Origin: Peromyscus leucopus | Taxonomy: Eukaryota > Chordata > Mammalia > Rodentia > Cricetidae | Length of the DNA: 64,000 nt | Direction of reading: 5' to 3' | NCBI RefSeq assembly: GCF_004664715.2 | Contig: NC_051063.1 | Span: 72,938,518 to 73,002,517 of the forward strand | Shown here: in pieces, positions 53,511 through 64,000 of the stretch | Layout of the letters: every line of letters starts with the position of its first letter | How positions within the stretch are numbered: the stretch's first letter is position 1 | Translations under genes and position numbers: made by a program | Notes under the pieces: model-generated | What the model was told of the DNA's origin: nothing | The model's database searches: none | Seen by the model: only the letters and a program-made list of their open reading frames with translations

Positions 53511-54900
53511 CACTCCATTATCACACAACTAACCGACCATCTCTCTCTTCTAATGCCCCCTCCCCTCAAAAAAACAAAACAAAAACCACACGCACTGTTC
53601 CCTGAACTCAATGAAGCTTTATTCAGGGTGAGTGTGGTTAGACTGTGTTGAGAGGCTGAGCACCAACCTGAGAGAAGGATTGATCCACAGGCCAGGAGCC
53701 AAAGCTCACCCCACCCAGATCACACAGCGGGTTCTGTAGTTAGTGTCTGGGAATGGCCAGCGCTGGTTCACCCTTTAAAGATGAAGGGCCGCTAAGAACA
53801 CAGACCCCTTCTCCATGACAGTGCAGCAGCTGGAGCAGAAAACCGCCGTGATGGATGTGGCTGTGGAGCTCCCGCCAAGTGGAACTTTCAAGCAAATTGA
53901 ACTTACCCCATCCATCACCAAGGGAGGGAGGCTGGGACCCATTCTTCTGTGTCAAGTGCCATCGACAGTTGGGGAAGCAAGTCATGACTTTCAGCTTTCA
54001 GTTCCATCTCCTGTGTTCTCAGGCAGCTAAGATGAGGCTGAGAGTCTGTGGGACTTGAGTCAGTCTGGCACTATGTCACTGAGAAGCAAGTCCTGAGGTG
54101 TAAAAAGCCTGGGAGAAAAGGAACCCCATTCAAGGGAATGTTTCCTGTCTTCATGGGTACCACCCTTTCTGCAGGCCTCACCCTCTGAAGAAATGAGGGG
54201 AGATGCTTTTAAACCATGGTCTTTACTTTGCCTTCAAGCCGTCATCTTAGGGAAGTACCTTGGTAGCAAAGCAGAAGATATTAGCATCACTTTCTCTACC
54301 CTGTACCTGCTAGTCCTAGAAGACAGAGTGGTCACATGGCTGCTCCTGGGACCATGCATGTGATCAGTCATTTAGTGGCACATGTTACATTAAGGCTACC
54401 TAGGGTCTTCACCAGAACATGTCTTTTCCAACTACCACACGTGTAGAGCCCCACAACCCACCCTGTGGCTTCACATATAGTTGTTCTTTATGCTGATGGT
54501 GGTTATGGTTGTTATGGTAGCTAAATGTGTATGTAGCAGATGCTCTTATGAACACTTTACCTCTGCCAGGATATTCAGACTTTCACCAGCCATCAACCCC
54601 TCATACAGGATACAGATGAGGAAATGATACCAGAGGGGAAGCTGTTAGCCTTGAGCCCACACCACCAAGGAACATCAGGAGCACAAGTCCCTGCTGTTCG
54701 GCTCAGCTCAAGAGTCACTGTTTGACCCGTTCTTTGTTGATCGACAGTTGCTGCCGTGAAGGGCTGGCAGAAAGGCCCTGCCTTCTCTAATGATGGCTCT
54801 GGACCTTGGAGGTCGGTCTCATCTGCAGCTTCATCCCATAACACCAGCCTTATGCTGGTCTAAGATGAGACCCACAGGGCTCTAGGTTAGAGGCCCAGCA
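53510..54900. other. Unannotated sequence
   Basis: No exon recognised. A MIR-like word (ACAGATGAGGAAATGATACC near 54,611) suggests a decayed MIR on the minus strand, but the rest of the element cannot be followed. Confidence 0.4.
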
Positions 54901-55060
54901 TTGTATAAACCAAGGGCATACCTCTTAATCCCAGCCTGGGGAATCTGAGTCAGGAAGTCCTTGAGTTCAAGGTCAGCCTGGGATACATAGTAAGTTCAAC
55001 ACCAGCCTAGGCTACATAAGATCTTGTCTCAAGAAAACTGAAATAAATAAATAAGAGAAA
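54900..55060 (+). repeat. Diverged B1-type SINE
   Basis: CTTAATCCCAGCCTGGGGAA, GAGTTCAAGGTCAGCCTGGG, CACCAGCCTAGGCTACATAA and GATCTTGTCTCAAGAAAAC with an (AAAT)n tail. The repeated 'CAGCCTGGGATACATAGTAAGTTC... CAGCCTAGGCTACATAAG' shows an internal duplication. Confidence 0.65.
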
Positions 55061-55139
55061 ATGCCATTGTTTGGGGCGGTACACACAAATACTTACAACT
55101 ATACTGATGTGATTTAGTTGTGAAGTGAGTAAAGTGGAC

Positions 55140-55173
55140 GGGGGGGGGGGGGGGGGGGACGGGGAGGGGGGGC
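55140..55173. repeat. G19 run and G-rich tract
   Basis: A run of 19 G bases, then ACGGGGAGGGGGGGC. It is a quadruplex-prone motif on the plus strand. Its true length may be misassembled. Confidence 0.95.
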
Positions 55174-55386
55174 GGTTAAGGCCTAGAGCAAATGTGGTCT
55201 AACAACACCGGTTGGCAGGGCTGAGTGACTGGTAACACAGGAGCTTCCCTCCATATGTCTAAAATGATTTCAAAATGAAGTTTTAAGATTCACAGGTACA
55301 CATTTGTACACTAAGAGTTTTGGGGTAGACTTCCAGTGGTAGAACTGGAACTGACAGAATAGGCTTGGAAAGAAATGGAAGGAGAA

Positions 55387-55434
55387 ACAGAGGGAAGGAG
55401 GAAGGGAGGGAGGGAGGGAGGCAGGGAGGGAGGG
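55387..55434. repeat. (GGGA)n tract
   Basis: GGAAGGAGGAAGGGAGGGAG-type purine repeat of about 48 bp. The antisense Pro/Leu/Ser frame over it is an artefact. Confidence 0.9.
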
Positions 55435-55689
55435 CCTGAAGTTCTCTAGGGTAGCCACTGCTCTTGGCAGGCCCCCAGAATGCTACTCCTCTGCTCTGCA
55501 GGCAGGTGGAGAAAGAGGCCCCTCCTCTCTGCAGCTGAGCTCACTGGGCCCAAGTGAAAATGGAGGAGGAGGACCAGGCAAGTGCAGGAGGCTGTGAAAC
55601 ACCTGAGACAATAAGATAACCAGCCCCTGCCTGAACTGAGGCAATTTGGTCAAAATGGCCCCGGAGCTGTTCTCTCTCACCTCCTCTCA

Positions 55690-56620
55690 CAATGACACGA
55701 GAGCCCTATTTGGCTCAAGCCAACTCGTGGCTTTAGCTCATTATTTTTCCTGTTGAACCCTTGGACCATAGTGAAGATCATTTGCAAATAAAACCTGGGG
55801 TTTCAAAAGGGTTTAGGAGACAATCGACCAGGCAAGGATATAGTCTCTCCCCTGTCAAATCAGCCTGACCGGCCATTATTATTCTTTTTCTTTCCTTTTC
55901 TCTTCTTTTTAATATCGCTCATTTTTCTCTCTGTTAAAGTTGTTTCTATTCATCTCACTTTACCATTGCCCAGACCAATCTTCCTAAATTAGCAGAGGCC
56001 TGCAGGTCCCTGTGAGCAGGAGAAGCGGGGGTGGGGGGAGGGGAGACAGACAGACTGTCTGCAGCAAAACTATTTAATTTGAGCTGGTTACCCCTTCTGA
56101 AAAATGATGTCCACATCTGATAAGGAGACGAGCAGCTTAAATTGTTCCATCAGAAGCGAGCAGCCTGTTTCTGAAGCTCATTCCAGACAATTGGAAACTG
56201 TTCTCGTCTCCTTTTTTTTTATAAGGCAATTGCCCAACTTGAAGGCTGTTTGTGATTGAAGTAGAGGCCACAATAATTTGTACGGTAAAAGCCTCTATCT
56301 AGATCAAATTGTATATTTTCTAGGTAACTATGCTGGGTAAATAATCCCTCTTGTTTCATCTTTAATGCGGTGTCTTTATGCATTCTGTGCCGCGAACTCT
56401 CCTCTGGGAACATATTTCCATGCTGGTGCTCACGTAACTTGCTACTTAATACAGTTAATACGGTTTTTTTTTGTCTTTGCAGATGATCATATTAAGTGTT
56501 CTGTCTTCCTTTTTTAGGACCGGTTTGCCCTATGAATGTGCATTGGTTGCTCTAATGGGTCTCTTCCTGTTCTAATTAATATGACACCATGGTATTGTCA
56601 TCAGCCAGTATTTATGGAGC
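55690..56620. promoter_or_regulatory. Candidate conserved non-coding cluster
   Basis: Repeat-free over about 900 bp, with CAAATTAGCAGAGGCC-like, TAGCTCATTATTTTTCCTG near 55,735, CCATTATTATTCTTTTTC near 55,873, ACTATTTAATTTGAGCTGG near 56,069, GCTTAAATTGTTCCATC near 56,133, CAATAATTTGTACGG near 56,271 and TACAGTTAATACGGTTTT near 56,450. The mix of AT-rich core words and absence of repeats resembles the 14.4 and 30.9 kb blocks. Conservation not verified. Confidence 0.45.
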
Positions 56621-56984
56621 AGCCCTCCAAGGCTTGGGGCCTGTGTTGGGGGCTTTAATTAAAAGGTCCTATCTTATTCTAGGGATCTCTGCACAGAGAC
56701 ATTCACACAGCTGTGCAAGGGTAGCTAGATAAGTTCTGGCCATAGCCTCTGTGCTATGGGAAACAATGGGTTGGGTAAATAGATTATTAGAGAGCCCTGA
56801 TCACTGAATATTAACTGAAATGGAAAGATACCCATGATACATTGCAAAGGCCAATAAATGGACAGGAAAAAAAAATTCGCCAGTACAGATTAAATGATCT
56901 CATTTTCAGAGAGAAAAGGCATCTCAGTCTATGGTTTATGTCTGTGTTTTTAAAGCAGATTTTGCATTTTTACTGGCCAGTCCT

Positions 56985-57128
56985 GTGTGTGCATGCATTT
57001 GTGGAAGCCAGAGGACAACTTGCAGGAGTCAGTTCTCTCCTTCCATGGTCTGGGTCCTGGGGACCTAACTCAAGTCACCAGGTTTAGCCGAAAGTACCTT
57101 TACAGGCTGAGCCATAGCACCGGCCCAC
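56985..57128 (-). repeat. B3/B2 SINE, antisense
   Basis: GTGTGTGCATGCATTTGTGG, AAGCCAGAGGACAACTTGCAG, TCAGTTCTCTCCTTCCATGG and TTTACAGGCTGAGCCATAGC are inverse B3 landmarks with the head at the right. Confidence 0.85.
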
Positions 57129-57305
57129 ATGTATTTCTCTTTTCTTATAAATGTGCATGAAGCTTATATTTGTATTTGTAAAACCTTGAAAAACATACAA
57201 CAAATTGTTAATCAAATTGCCCAGAGGATTAGGATAAAAACAGAGTGCAAGGAACCATTTATAGTTTATTTCAGACGTTTGCCTATTATTTGAACTTTTG
57301 AGGCT

Positions 57306-57622
57306 TGTGTGTGTGTGTGCACACGTGTGAGTGTGTAGGTATGTGTGTCTATGTGCACATGCATGTGGAAGTCAGAGGACAGAGGATGACCGTCAGTGTC
57401 GCTGCTCTTTCTTGAAACAGGACCCCTCACTGGCTTGGACCTTGCCTGATAGGCTAGCCTGGCCAGCGGCTGGCGAACCTCAGGGTCTAGCTGCTTCTGC
57501 TTCCCCAGAACAGTGAGTCCAAGGGTGCACCACGGTCCTTTGGCATGAGTTCTGAGGATCAAACTCAAGTCCTTGCGCTTGCAAAACAAGCACATTACCA
57601 ACTGAGCCATTTCTCCAACCCC
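57306..57622 (-). repeat. B3 SINE, antisense
   Basis: A (TG)n start, CACATGCATGTGGAAGTCAG, AGGACAGAGGATGACCGTC, GCTGCTCTTTCTTGAAACAG, GATAGGCTAGCCTGGCCAGC, GAGGATCAAACTCAAGTCC and ACCAACTGAGCCATTTCTCC are the inverse of a long B3. Confidence 0.85.
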
Positions 57623-57975
57623 ACAAAAGAAAAGATTGTTAAAGAGCTATGTTCCTTCAGGAACCATGTACTGCATGTCTTTTATATGCTAGACAGGGCA
57701 AGGCTTTTATAACCATAGGAACAAGCAGCAGAAAGACGAAAAGAATTAAATAAGAAGGCCTCTTGGACACTCAGGAGAAGGTGCCAGCTGTCACTTAGTG
57801 AACTGTTAAAGGAATGGTGCAGAGACACCTCCAGGTGGCTAGAGGGCGCTCTCATTCCAGTTTGACAGTGAAGACCATCTGCCAAGCGACCTCAGAGGCT
57901 TCATGAGAGAGGCTCCAGTAGCAGGGGTTTTGGGCAAATGGAAGAGATATCTGAAGAAAAACTAACAGGAACAGC

Positions 57976-58300
57976 ACATGTCTCAGTCATCTGCTGTGAT
58001 GCAATACTCTAACAAAACGACTTCAGGTTTATTTCAGCTTACCATTCAAGGCAAAGTCCATCATGGCAAGAAAGTCAAGGCAGGAGCGCTTGAAGCAGCT
58101 GGTCACACACTCCGGACACAGGGGAGGGTAAATGCATGCTACTCAGCAACTTCTCTCCATGTAGACAGTCAAGGACCCCAGCCGAAGAATGGTGCCACCC
58201 ACAGTGGCCAGGTTTCCCTGCCTCAAGATAATCTCCCACGGGTGTGCCCAGGACCCTATGTATCAGGTAATTCTATATTCTGTCAAGTTAACATTTTAAC
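57976..58300 (-). mobile_element. MaLR-like LTR, antisense
   Basis: TGTCTCAGTCATCTGCTGTG, CAGGTTTATTTCAGCTTACC, AAGTCCATCATGGCAAGAAAG, TCAAGGCAGGAGCGCTTGAA, AATGGTGCCACCCACAGTGG, CTCAAGATAATCTCCCACGG and TATTCTGTCAAGTTAAC follow an inverse MaLR order, moderately diverged. Confidence 0.65.
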
Positions 58301-59239
58301 GCTAATGATCACAGTGTAGTTCACTTAAGGACGTAGAATGTAATGTTCTGTTGTTATTATCTGCAAACTGTCTCACTGATATATTTAAAAAACAAAAACA
58401 AAAAACAAGATTTCTAGGAATCAGTCATAGTGATGAGGAGTCGAAGAGAGGAAGACGAAACACCTGGACCAGCCCCGCACCTGTGCTGGGATTTTATCAA
58501 ATGATGTGGGTGGACGTAGTAAGCCTGCTGTATTAGAAACACAAGGGGGTCCCCAGAAAGCCCCCCCCAACATCTTCGCAATCTACCCTTCTCAGATGTC
58601 ACTTTCCTCCCAGGCCCCTGCAGAACCACATCTCTCAAATGCCAGGCATAACATGCTCTAAACCAGCCTGTAGTAATCAGCCAATGCCCACAGTGCCTTC
58701 AAGTACGTCCCGTCCTTGGGATTACTCGTGACAAGATCCGCTGGCGCCAGTGATCCCACACTCCGTGGGTAGGTGGGCGCTGTCATTAGCCAGTGGTTAA
58801 CTGCTTCTTGGCTACCTAGAGGGGACAATAGCATCAAAAGATCGGTTTCTCTGATGCTGACATCACTTTGGTGAAAGTCTGGGACAAGGGAAGCCGTTAA
58901 AGAATCACAAAACCCGGACCCAAATACGGTTTTGACCATGAGTCTGTGTACCATATTTTCCATGTCTGGAAAGGTATTGTACAAAGTCCAAGGTCCAACA
59001 GCTTAAGGTAGAAAACATTCTAACATCCAGTTCTCCCAGATCCCACTTCTTATCCAGGACATCCAATGATACCAAAATCCATAGGCACACAAGTCCCTAG
59101 CTTTAAAGTGTCATCCTTGTACATAAGCTGTGTATAACTTCAGATACTGTAAAGGGTCTATGGATAACCCACATAACATCCCAGACAATGTAAATAGTTG
59201 TCAGAATATTATTTAGAAGATAATGACAAGAAAAAGTCT

Positions 59240-59400
59240 ATATGTGTTTAGTACAGAAACAATTTCATATATACTTATATATATATAATTATATATATAC
59301 AAATGTATAGTTGCTTACATATTTGAAACAAGGTATTTATATAATTTGAAATAAATACATAATATATCTATATAACTATATATGTATATATAGGCAAAAA
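59240..59400. repeat. AT-rich tract with 22-bp palindrome
   Basis: TATATATATAATTATATATATA (59,278-59,299) is a perfect palindrome built on an AATT centre, in an AT-rich stretch of ATATA words. Confidence 0.8.
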
Positions 59401-59558
59401 TGACCTTGAACTCTTGATTCTTCATCTCTGTCTCCCAAGTGCTGGGACTACCAGCACGCACCACCATAGCCAGTTTATGCAGTGCTGAAGATCAACCCCA
59501 GGGCTTTAAGTATGTTATCCAAGTATTCTGTCAACTGAGCCACATCTCTGGTCCCAAA
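59395..59558 (-). repeat. ID-B1 (B4) SINE, antisense
   Basis: CCTTGAACTCTTGATTC, CCCAAGTGCTGGGACTACC, GCACGCACCACCATAGCC (B1 part) then GTGCTGAAGATCAACCCCAG, GGCTTTAAGTATGTTATCC, CAACTGAGCCACATCTCTGG (ID part). The order B1 then ID on the plus strand is an inverted B4. Confidence 0.9.
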
Positions 59559-60548
59559 CATGGGAATTTTTCAAACTAGTTTCAATCCATAATTGGTTGG
59601 CCCCAAGGCCATAGGATCCCCCAGTACCATATTTGCCTAACAAAACTACACCCAAGTGTATACCTTGGACAACAGGCTGGCCAAAAGCATAAATCAGGCT
59701 TCACTCTGGCCATCAAATATAAAGAGAGCACCAAGTGCCAGCAGAGATGTCCCGGCAGCCACTCTGAAAGCAGTTTCCATCCTCTGGTCAGAAATCAGTG
59801 CGTTCTCCATCACCCTCGGTGGATCTTACCGGGGGAAGAGCATCTCTGCCCATCTGATGGACTCACGTTCGTTGATGACCCCGTCGTACCCATTGGGGTT
59901 GCACTTGCTCCTGGGACCACACACCAAGAACACAGCGTGGACATGCGGCCACAGAGGAACAGGGCACAGCTGGCTCCCCTCCCCACACTAGCGGCTTCCT
60001 TTCGCTTCTCAGTCTGGGCACTTGAGTTTCAGATAAAGTGCTCATCTCCCACGGCCGTGAAGAGGGCAAATTAAGAATGGTGCTCTCTTGTGCAACTACA
60101 AAAAGTTCTCATTTGCTCGTCGAGTCAAGTTCCCTAATGGCCGGCATATGAGCCCAATTTCTAACCAGTCCTGAATTGGGCCATTTCCCTCTCAGTGGCG
60201 CAGGCTCCCTGTGGGGCAGATTGCCACGGGCTCTGCAGGTACCTGGAGGAACCCCAGGAGTCATCATCTCTGCCTTCAAGGCTTCTTATCTTCTGTGTTT
60301 TAATCCTGTTCCAAGTCCCACTCCTTCCGAGAGGAGCGAGAGGTCCCAGCAGACCTTCGGCCCTTTGAATCAGCCACAGCACCCGGTATTTATTTTCAAA
60401 GAATCAGCCCTTACTTTCCAGGCCAGCCCAGAGAAGGCAGGGGATAAAACTGGAGGGGACCAGGCAATGTCTCACGCTGGAAAAATTATTTTAAAGAATC
60501 ATTGTCCACAGGGCTCTATAGCCTCTATATCGATAGCTTTTAAGAGAA

Positions 60549-60631
60549 TTCAGAGGGTTGAGAGATGTAGCCGTTGGTAAAGTGCTTGCCTAGCATGCAC
60601 AAAGCCCTGGGTTCGATCCCCAGTACTACAT
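60549..60631 (+). repeat. ID-type SINE
   Basis: GAGAGATGTAGCCGTTGGTA, AAGTGCTTGCCTAGCATGCA, CAAAGCCCTGGGTTCGATCC and CCAGTACTACATAAA are the ID consensus in order, with the RNA polymerase III A box and B box (GGTTCGATCC). Confidence 0.9.
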
Positions 60632-60832
60632 AAATTAGGTACTCCATAAACTCGCGTTCATTTATGAGGTTCTAGGCTCCCCCCTTGGCCCCATGCATGC
60701 CCTACCCGGCTGGACCTTTTCCCATACTAAGCCTGAGGCGTGAAGTACACACCCAAGCCAAGAGCATCCCTTCTCCACGCACCAGCTCAGATGAGGCCAA
60801 GAAGTATCTGGAATAAGTAAAGCCTTAAAGCG

Positions 60833-60907
60833 AGGCCGGAGATGTAACCCTTGTTAGAGCACTTGTCTAGCATGTGCAAGGCCCTGGGTTCGATTCCCAG
60901 CACTAGC

Positions 60908-60938
<31 letters not shown>
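60833..60938 (+). repeat. ID-type SINE with A30 tail
   Basis: GAGGCCGGAGATGTAACCCT, AGAGCACTTGTCTAGCATGT, GCAAGGCCCTGGGTTCGATT and CCCAGCACTAGCC followed by A30. The B box GGTTCGATTC is intact. It sits 200 bp from another ID copy in the same orientation. AAGCCTTAA occurs just upstream and again after the tail but is not exactly abutting. Confidence 0.92.
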
Positions 60939-60939
<1 letters not shown>

Positions 60940-60941
<2 letters not shown>

Positions 60942-62430
60942 AAGAAGCCTTAATGTGACTTGAATTAGGGGTAGTGAGAAGCTACCGTGACTTTCTTTCC
61001 TGAGTTGGAGCCTAACGAGTCTTTGGCAACAGTCAATGCTGCCTACACTGGACTGGCCTGACTTCTCCTGACACGTGCTCAACCCACCACATCTGGTGGG
61101 GAATGCTGGGAGCTTTAGGGCTAACGCTTGATACTCCTCTTCACTCAGTCTGCCCACACTAGGGGCCACTGTTCAGTCCGTGGGGGGAGGCTGACCGCAC
61201 CTTGCCTCAGCCACTCACATTTGGAGTGGCTTCACGAAGGGGGCACGAAGGGTGATGGTGAATGACTCTTCCTGCTGCTGTTCCAGCTGCTCTACCACGG
61301 CTAACCAAAGTGGGTGAGCCTTCCACAGTCCCCGCCCTTCCTCCTGAGGCATTGAGATGTGCATCCCCACACACCCAAGCCCCTTCTGACCCCCCATACC
61401 TCAGCTCATACTGCGCTAGGAGATACCCTCCCTCCTCACCTCCAGCCTCCTCCATCTTTTCCCTTCTGTATTCAACTGCCACAGGGCTTGGAGGGCTCCC
61501 CCTGCAGGAAGCCTGCAGATTCCAACCCCTCTCCTTGGCATACCCCAGCCAAGTCCTCCCTCTGTCATAGAACTATCTGCTCTGTGTCTGTCTCTCCCAG
61601 GAGCATCCAGAATACAGGGACTATGTCTTTTCACACCTGCGCGCCAGCGGGATCCTCAGCTGATATAGGCTGGGCCCAGCCTGCTCCAGATTCCCAGTCT
61701 CACGGCCTGATCAGGGTGTTAGCTCCAGAAAGGCTGCAGGCATAGGCCCCACGGAGGCCCTGCGTGTCTGCCCCATGCTGCAGACAAAAGGGACGCTCAC
61801 AAAAGACTCGGTGCAGTCACCCCTCCTGGCGCCCAGAACAAAAGGATGGCACGTGGGCATGGCCCTCGGCAGTGACGGCCACTCTGCTCCCAGCTTCACG
61901 TGCCTGGCTTGTTGCCATGGCACGTTTTAATTAAGTGTAAGGATTTTGTGTCTTGATAACGGAAAATGCGGCTCCCTTTTGTGTGTCTCAGGTCCTTTTA
62001 GGAACAGCCAAGGGATGCGGAGCTCAGAGATAGCTCTTGGCAGGGGAGGTGAGGAAGGGCAGGCCCCAAGGGAGGGGGGACTCTTGGGAGAGGTGGGGAC
62101 TGACCTGAAATGCCCTTGTGCCCTGCCCATCACCACTGTCAAGAGGCCCCTCCTCCAAGCTGTCACCTGGGTTGGGACAGGACAGTCAGAGCCAGGCAAG
62201 ATGCTCTGCCTTTATCCACCAGCGGGCTCAGGAACTATCCAAAGGTGTCTGCCGATGTCCGAAAAGAGGAAGTATGCAGCATGGTCCAGATGTGTCTGCA
62301 GGACTCCCTGCCAGCCACCCTGACACATTTCACACTCATCCCACCCCTTGTCCAAGGCCAGCATGCACAGTGCTGGGAGCCAGACCTACCAAGCCCTCCA
62401 TGAGCACATCTTTGACTGAGGAAGAAAGGG
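60940..62430. other. Unannotated sequence; one possible regulatory word cluster
   Basis: No repeat or exon is supported. GC-rich parts at 61.3-61.8 kb generate long overlapping open frames on both strands without recognisable domains. TTTTAATTAAGTG at about 61,925 beside a GATAACGG word is the only AT-rich motif. Confidence 0.35.
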
Positions 62431-62439
62431 ATGAGCAGA

Positions 62440-62535
62440 GGCTAGCACACCCATCCCACAGATGGCTCAGGAGCTGGCTGAGCCAGGATTTGAATCCAGG
62501 TTTGTCTGACTCCAAAGAGTATGATGCTCCCTTTG
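62440..62535 (-). repeat. MIR fragment, antisense
   Basis: GAGCCAGGATTTGAATCCAG, GTTTGTCTGACTCCAAAGAG and ATGATGCTCCCTT correspond to antisense MIR ('AGCCGGGATTCGAACCCAGG... CTGACTCCAGAGCC'). Confidence 0.7.
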
Positions 62536-62689
62536 TCTTTGGCTGCCTGTGTTATATTCTTTAGAAATCTGCTGTGTTCTGAACCCTCACTGGGGCATGG
62601 ATACTGAGCCTTCTAGGAGCTCTAAGGAGATTTTAATGAGAAGACCATCCTGGACTCGTGGTCTAGCCCAGCATTGCCTGAAAGAAACA

Positions 62690-62765
62690 CAGGCGGGCAA
62701 TATCGCTCAGTGATAGAGTGCTTGCCTAGCACACACAAGGTCTTGTGTTCCACCTCCTATACCAA
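62690..62765 (+). repeat. ID-type SINE, diverged
   Basis: CAATATCGCTCAGTGATAGA, GTGCTTGCCTAGCACACACA and AGGTCTTGTGTTCC match ID with an altered B box. A (GATA)n run grows from its tail. Confidence 0.75.
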
Positions 62766-62819
62766 TAGATAGATAGATAGATAGATTGATAGATAGATAG
62801 ATAGATAGATAGGTAAAAT

Positions 62820-62851
<32 letters not shown>
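62763..62851. repeat. (GATA)n then (CA)n microsatellites
   Basis: About twelve GATA units with one change, then a short spacer (GGTAAAATG) and 16 CA units to 62,850. Confidence 0.97.
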
Positions 62852-62853
<2 letters not shown>

Positions 62854-62916
62854 CAAGCCACATTAACAAAGGAAAATAAATAGTTGAATTAAATTTTAAT
62901 TAAAAAAATCTCTTTT

Positions 62917-62985
62917 GGGGATTAGGGAGATGACTCAGCAGATGACTTCCTGCACAAGTATGAGGACCTGAGTTCAAGTCCAGGT
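62917..62985 (+). repeat. B3/B2 head fragment
   Basis: GATTAGGGAGATGACTCAGC, GAGGACCTGAGTTCAAGTCC match the tRNA-derived head with A and B boxes. The rest of the element is missing; an LTR-like stretch follows. Confidence 0.7.
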
Positions 62986-63034
62986 GATCCTATTTGGGGA
63001 GATTCTGGAAACTTCTGGAAATGACCTGGGATTG

Positions 63035-63300
63035 GGGAGGGGCAGGGTGTGGTCTTGAAGGTTCTACCAGGTTCCCAGTCTCTCTCTGTCTCTCTGCTTG
63101 TCCACTGCCAGGTGGAGAGGGTCCTCTTGCGTGTGCTCCACCACCACAGCGTCCTGCTTCATCTGTCACAGATCCTAAGTCAGCTGAGCCAAGGACTGTG
63201 AATTCAAACGAGCCAGCGAGCCAAAATAAACCATTATTCCTTTTAAGTTGTTGTCTCGGATATGTTTGTTGGTCACAGCTATGCAAAAATCACTTTTATA
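63035..63300 (+). mobile_element. MaLR-like LTR 3' part
   Basis: CTCCACCACCACAGCGTCC, CAAACGAGCCAGCGAGCCAA, AATAAACCATTATTCCTTTT (signal), GTTGTTGGTCACAGC (near 63,265) follow the order of a MaLR LTR 3' end. Confidence 0.55.
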
Positions 63301-64000
63301 CCACTCTACCCACACAGGGCCTTTTATTGTCACTGTGTTGGGCACCCTCAACTGTCCCCTGGCCCAAGGAGGCACCTGAAAAATGACACTGTTGACACCT
63401 ATGAGAAATTAGTTCTGGGTGACAACATGTCTCACTGGGAAAATGGTCGTCTGCTGAAAACACTGTACGTTTCTATTTTCTCCTCAGACTGGTGAAGCTC
63501 AAACGGAGGAGGAAACCAGTATAGTCAGCTTGAGCCTAGACAGCCCTGCATCATTCTGACTCCAGGGGTGACCTCCAAAATCCTCAACCAAGACTGCAGG
63601 GCACACTATCAACCTGGATTAGCTACAGATTTATCAGCCTGTTCCTTGCTTCTGACCCTGCAGGCTCAGGGAGGATATGAAGTGGCCTCTGGACTGGCCT
63701 CCATCCTTCTTTGCCCTCCTTCTGGAAGATGCTACAGCTCTTGCTCACTCCTGTGAGTACTGGAAGACACAAATCCAGCCCAAACCCCTTGACTCGGCCC
63801 CGGACCTCATAATTCATAAGGCATGGGTTCATTCAACCCCTCCAAGAGCTTGATGGCATCAAACGTTCTGATGCAAACCAGGGTGCGGCACCAGGTTCCT
63901 TTTTTTTTTTCTTTTTTTTTCTGCCAACTAAAGAAGTAAACAGCAGGAAAGAAGTGTTACTGGGATTTTTGGGGAGCCCTGCAGAGCCATTACATGATGC
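63300..64000. other. Unannotated sequence to the end of the window
   Basis: No exon or repeat recognised except a T10CT8 run at 63,902-63,920. No gene is cut by the window edge as far as I can tell. Confidence 0.4.

Noticed and set aside
60833..60905. tRNA or BC1-like RNA gene
   Set aside because: It has intact box B but the A30 tail and family match make it an ID retrocopy.
61215..61745. Overlapping frames in GC-rich sequence
   Set aside because: Frames are open on both strands because of base composition; no domain or splice evidence.

Overview
This is mammalian nuclear DNA from a rodent, most likely a cricetid (deer mouse, hamster or vole group). The evidence is the repeat content: B1, B2/B3, ID and ID-B1 (B4) SINEs, rodent L1 3' ends, URR1-type DNA transposons and MT/ORR1-like LTRs. 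Several young B1 copies carry a right half ending in GCAAAGCTACACAGAG, which I associate with cricetid rather than murine B1. No bacterial, plasmid, phage or CRISPR signature is present. The window appears intergenic or deeply intronic.

I found no convincing protein-coding gene. The open frames are short, unconserved in appearance and mostly fall in repeats; long Cys/Val, Thr/His and Leu/Pro/Ser runs are translations of (CA)n and polypurine tracts. The only recognisable protein signal is a broken L1 ORF2 reverse-transcriptase segment at 35.1-36.2 kb. One stretch at 38,085-38,290 has a good splice acceptor, an open frame and a good donor, and is listed as a weak candidate exon.

Layout. 0.7-5.4 kb is dense old repeat (minus-strand L1, a composite LTR, an L1 3' end, a possible A-tailed retrocopy, a MaLR-like LTR, a B3). 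7.5-8.35 kb is AT-rich, repeat-poor and full of homeodomain-type TAATTA motifs. 9-13 kb holds a MaLR-like LTR with a T46 tract, a 58-bp perfect palindrome, and a URR1 element interrupted by a 147-bp segment that recurs 1.2 kb away. 14.4-16.2 kb is the most striking repeat-poor block and looks like a conserved regulatory cluster. 20.5-27.6 kb is again repeat-rich. 28-29.1, 30.9-32.8, 37.2-37.9, 39.6-40.2, 48.1-48.6 and 55.7-56.6 kb are further repeat-poor, AT-rich candidate regulatory blocks. 33-36.7, 41-45, 47, 49-54 and 57-63 kb carry mixed SINE, LTR, L1, MIR/L2 and microsatellite sequence.

The alternation of repeat-dense stretches with repeat-free, TAATTA-rich blocks is what one expects in the gene desert or large intron of a developmental transcription-factor locus. 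That is inference; I could not identify the locus. Repeat calls were made by eye from remembered consensus sequence, so family names are less certain than the presence, orientation and approximate limits of the elements. No previously undescribed biological system is evident.
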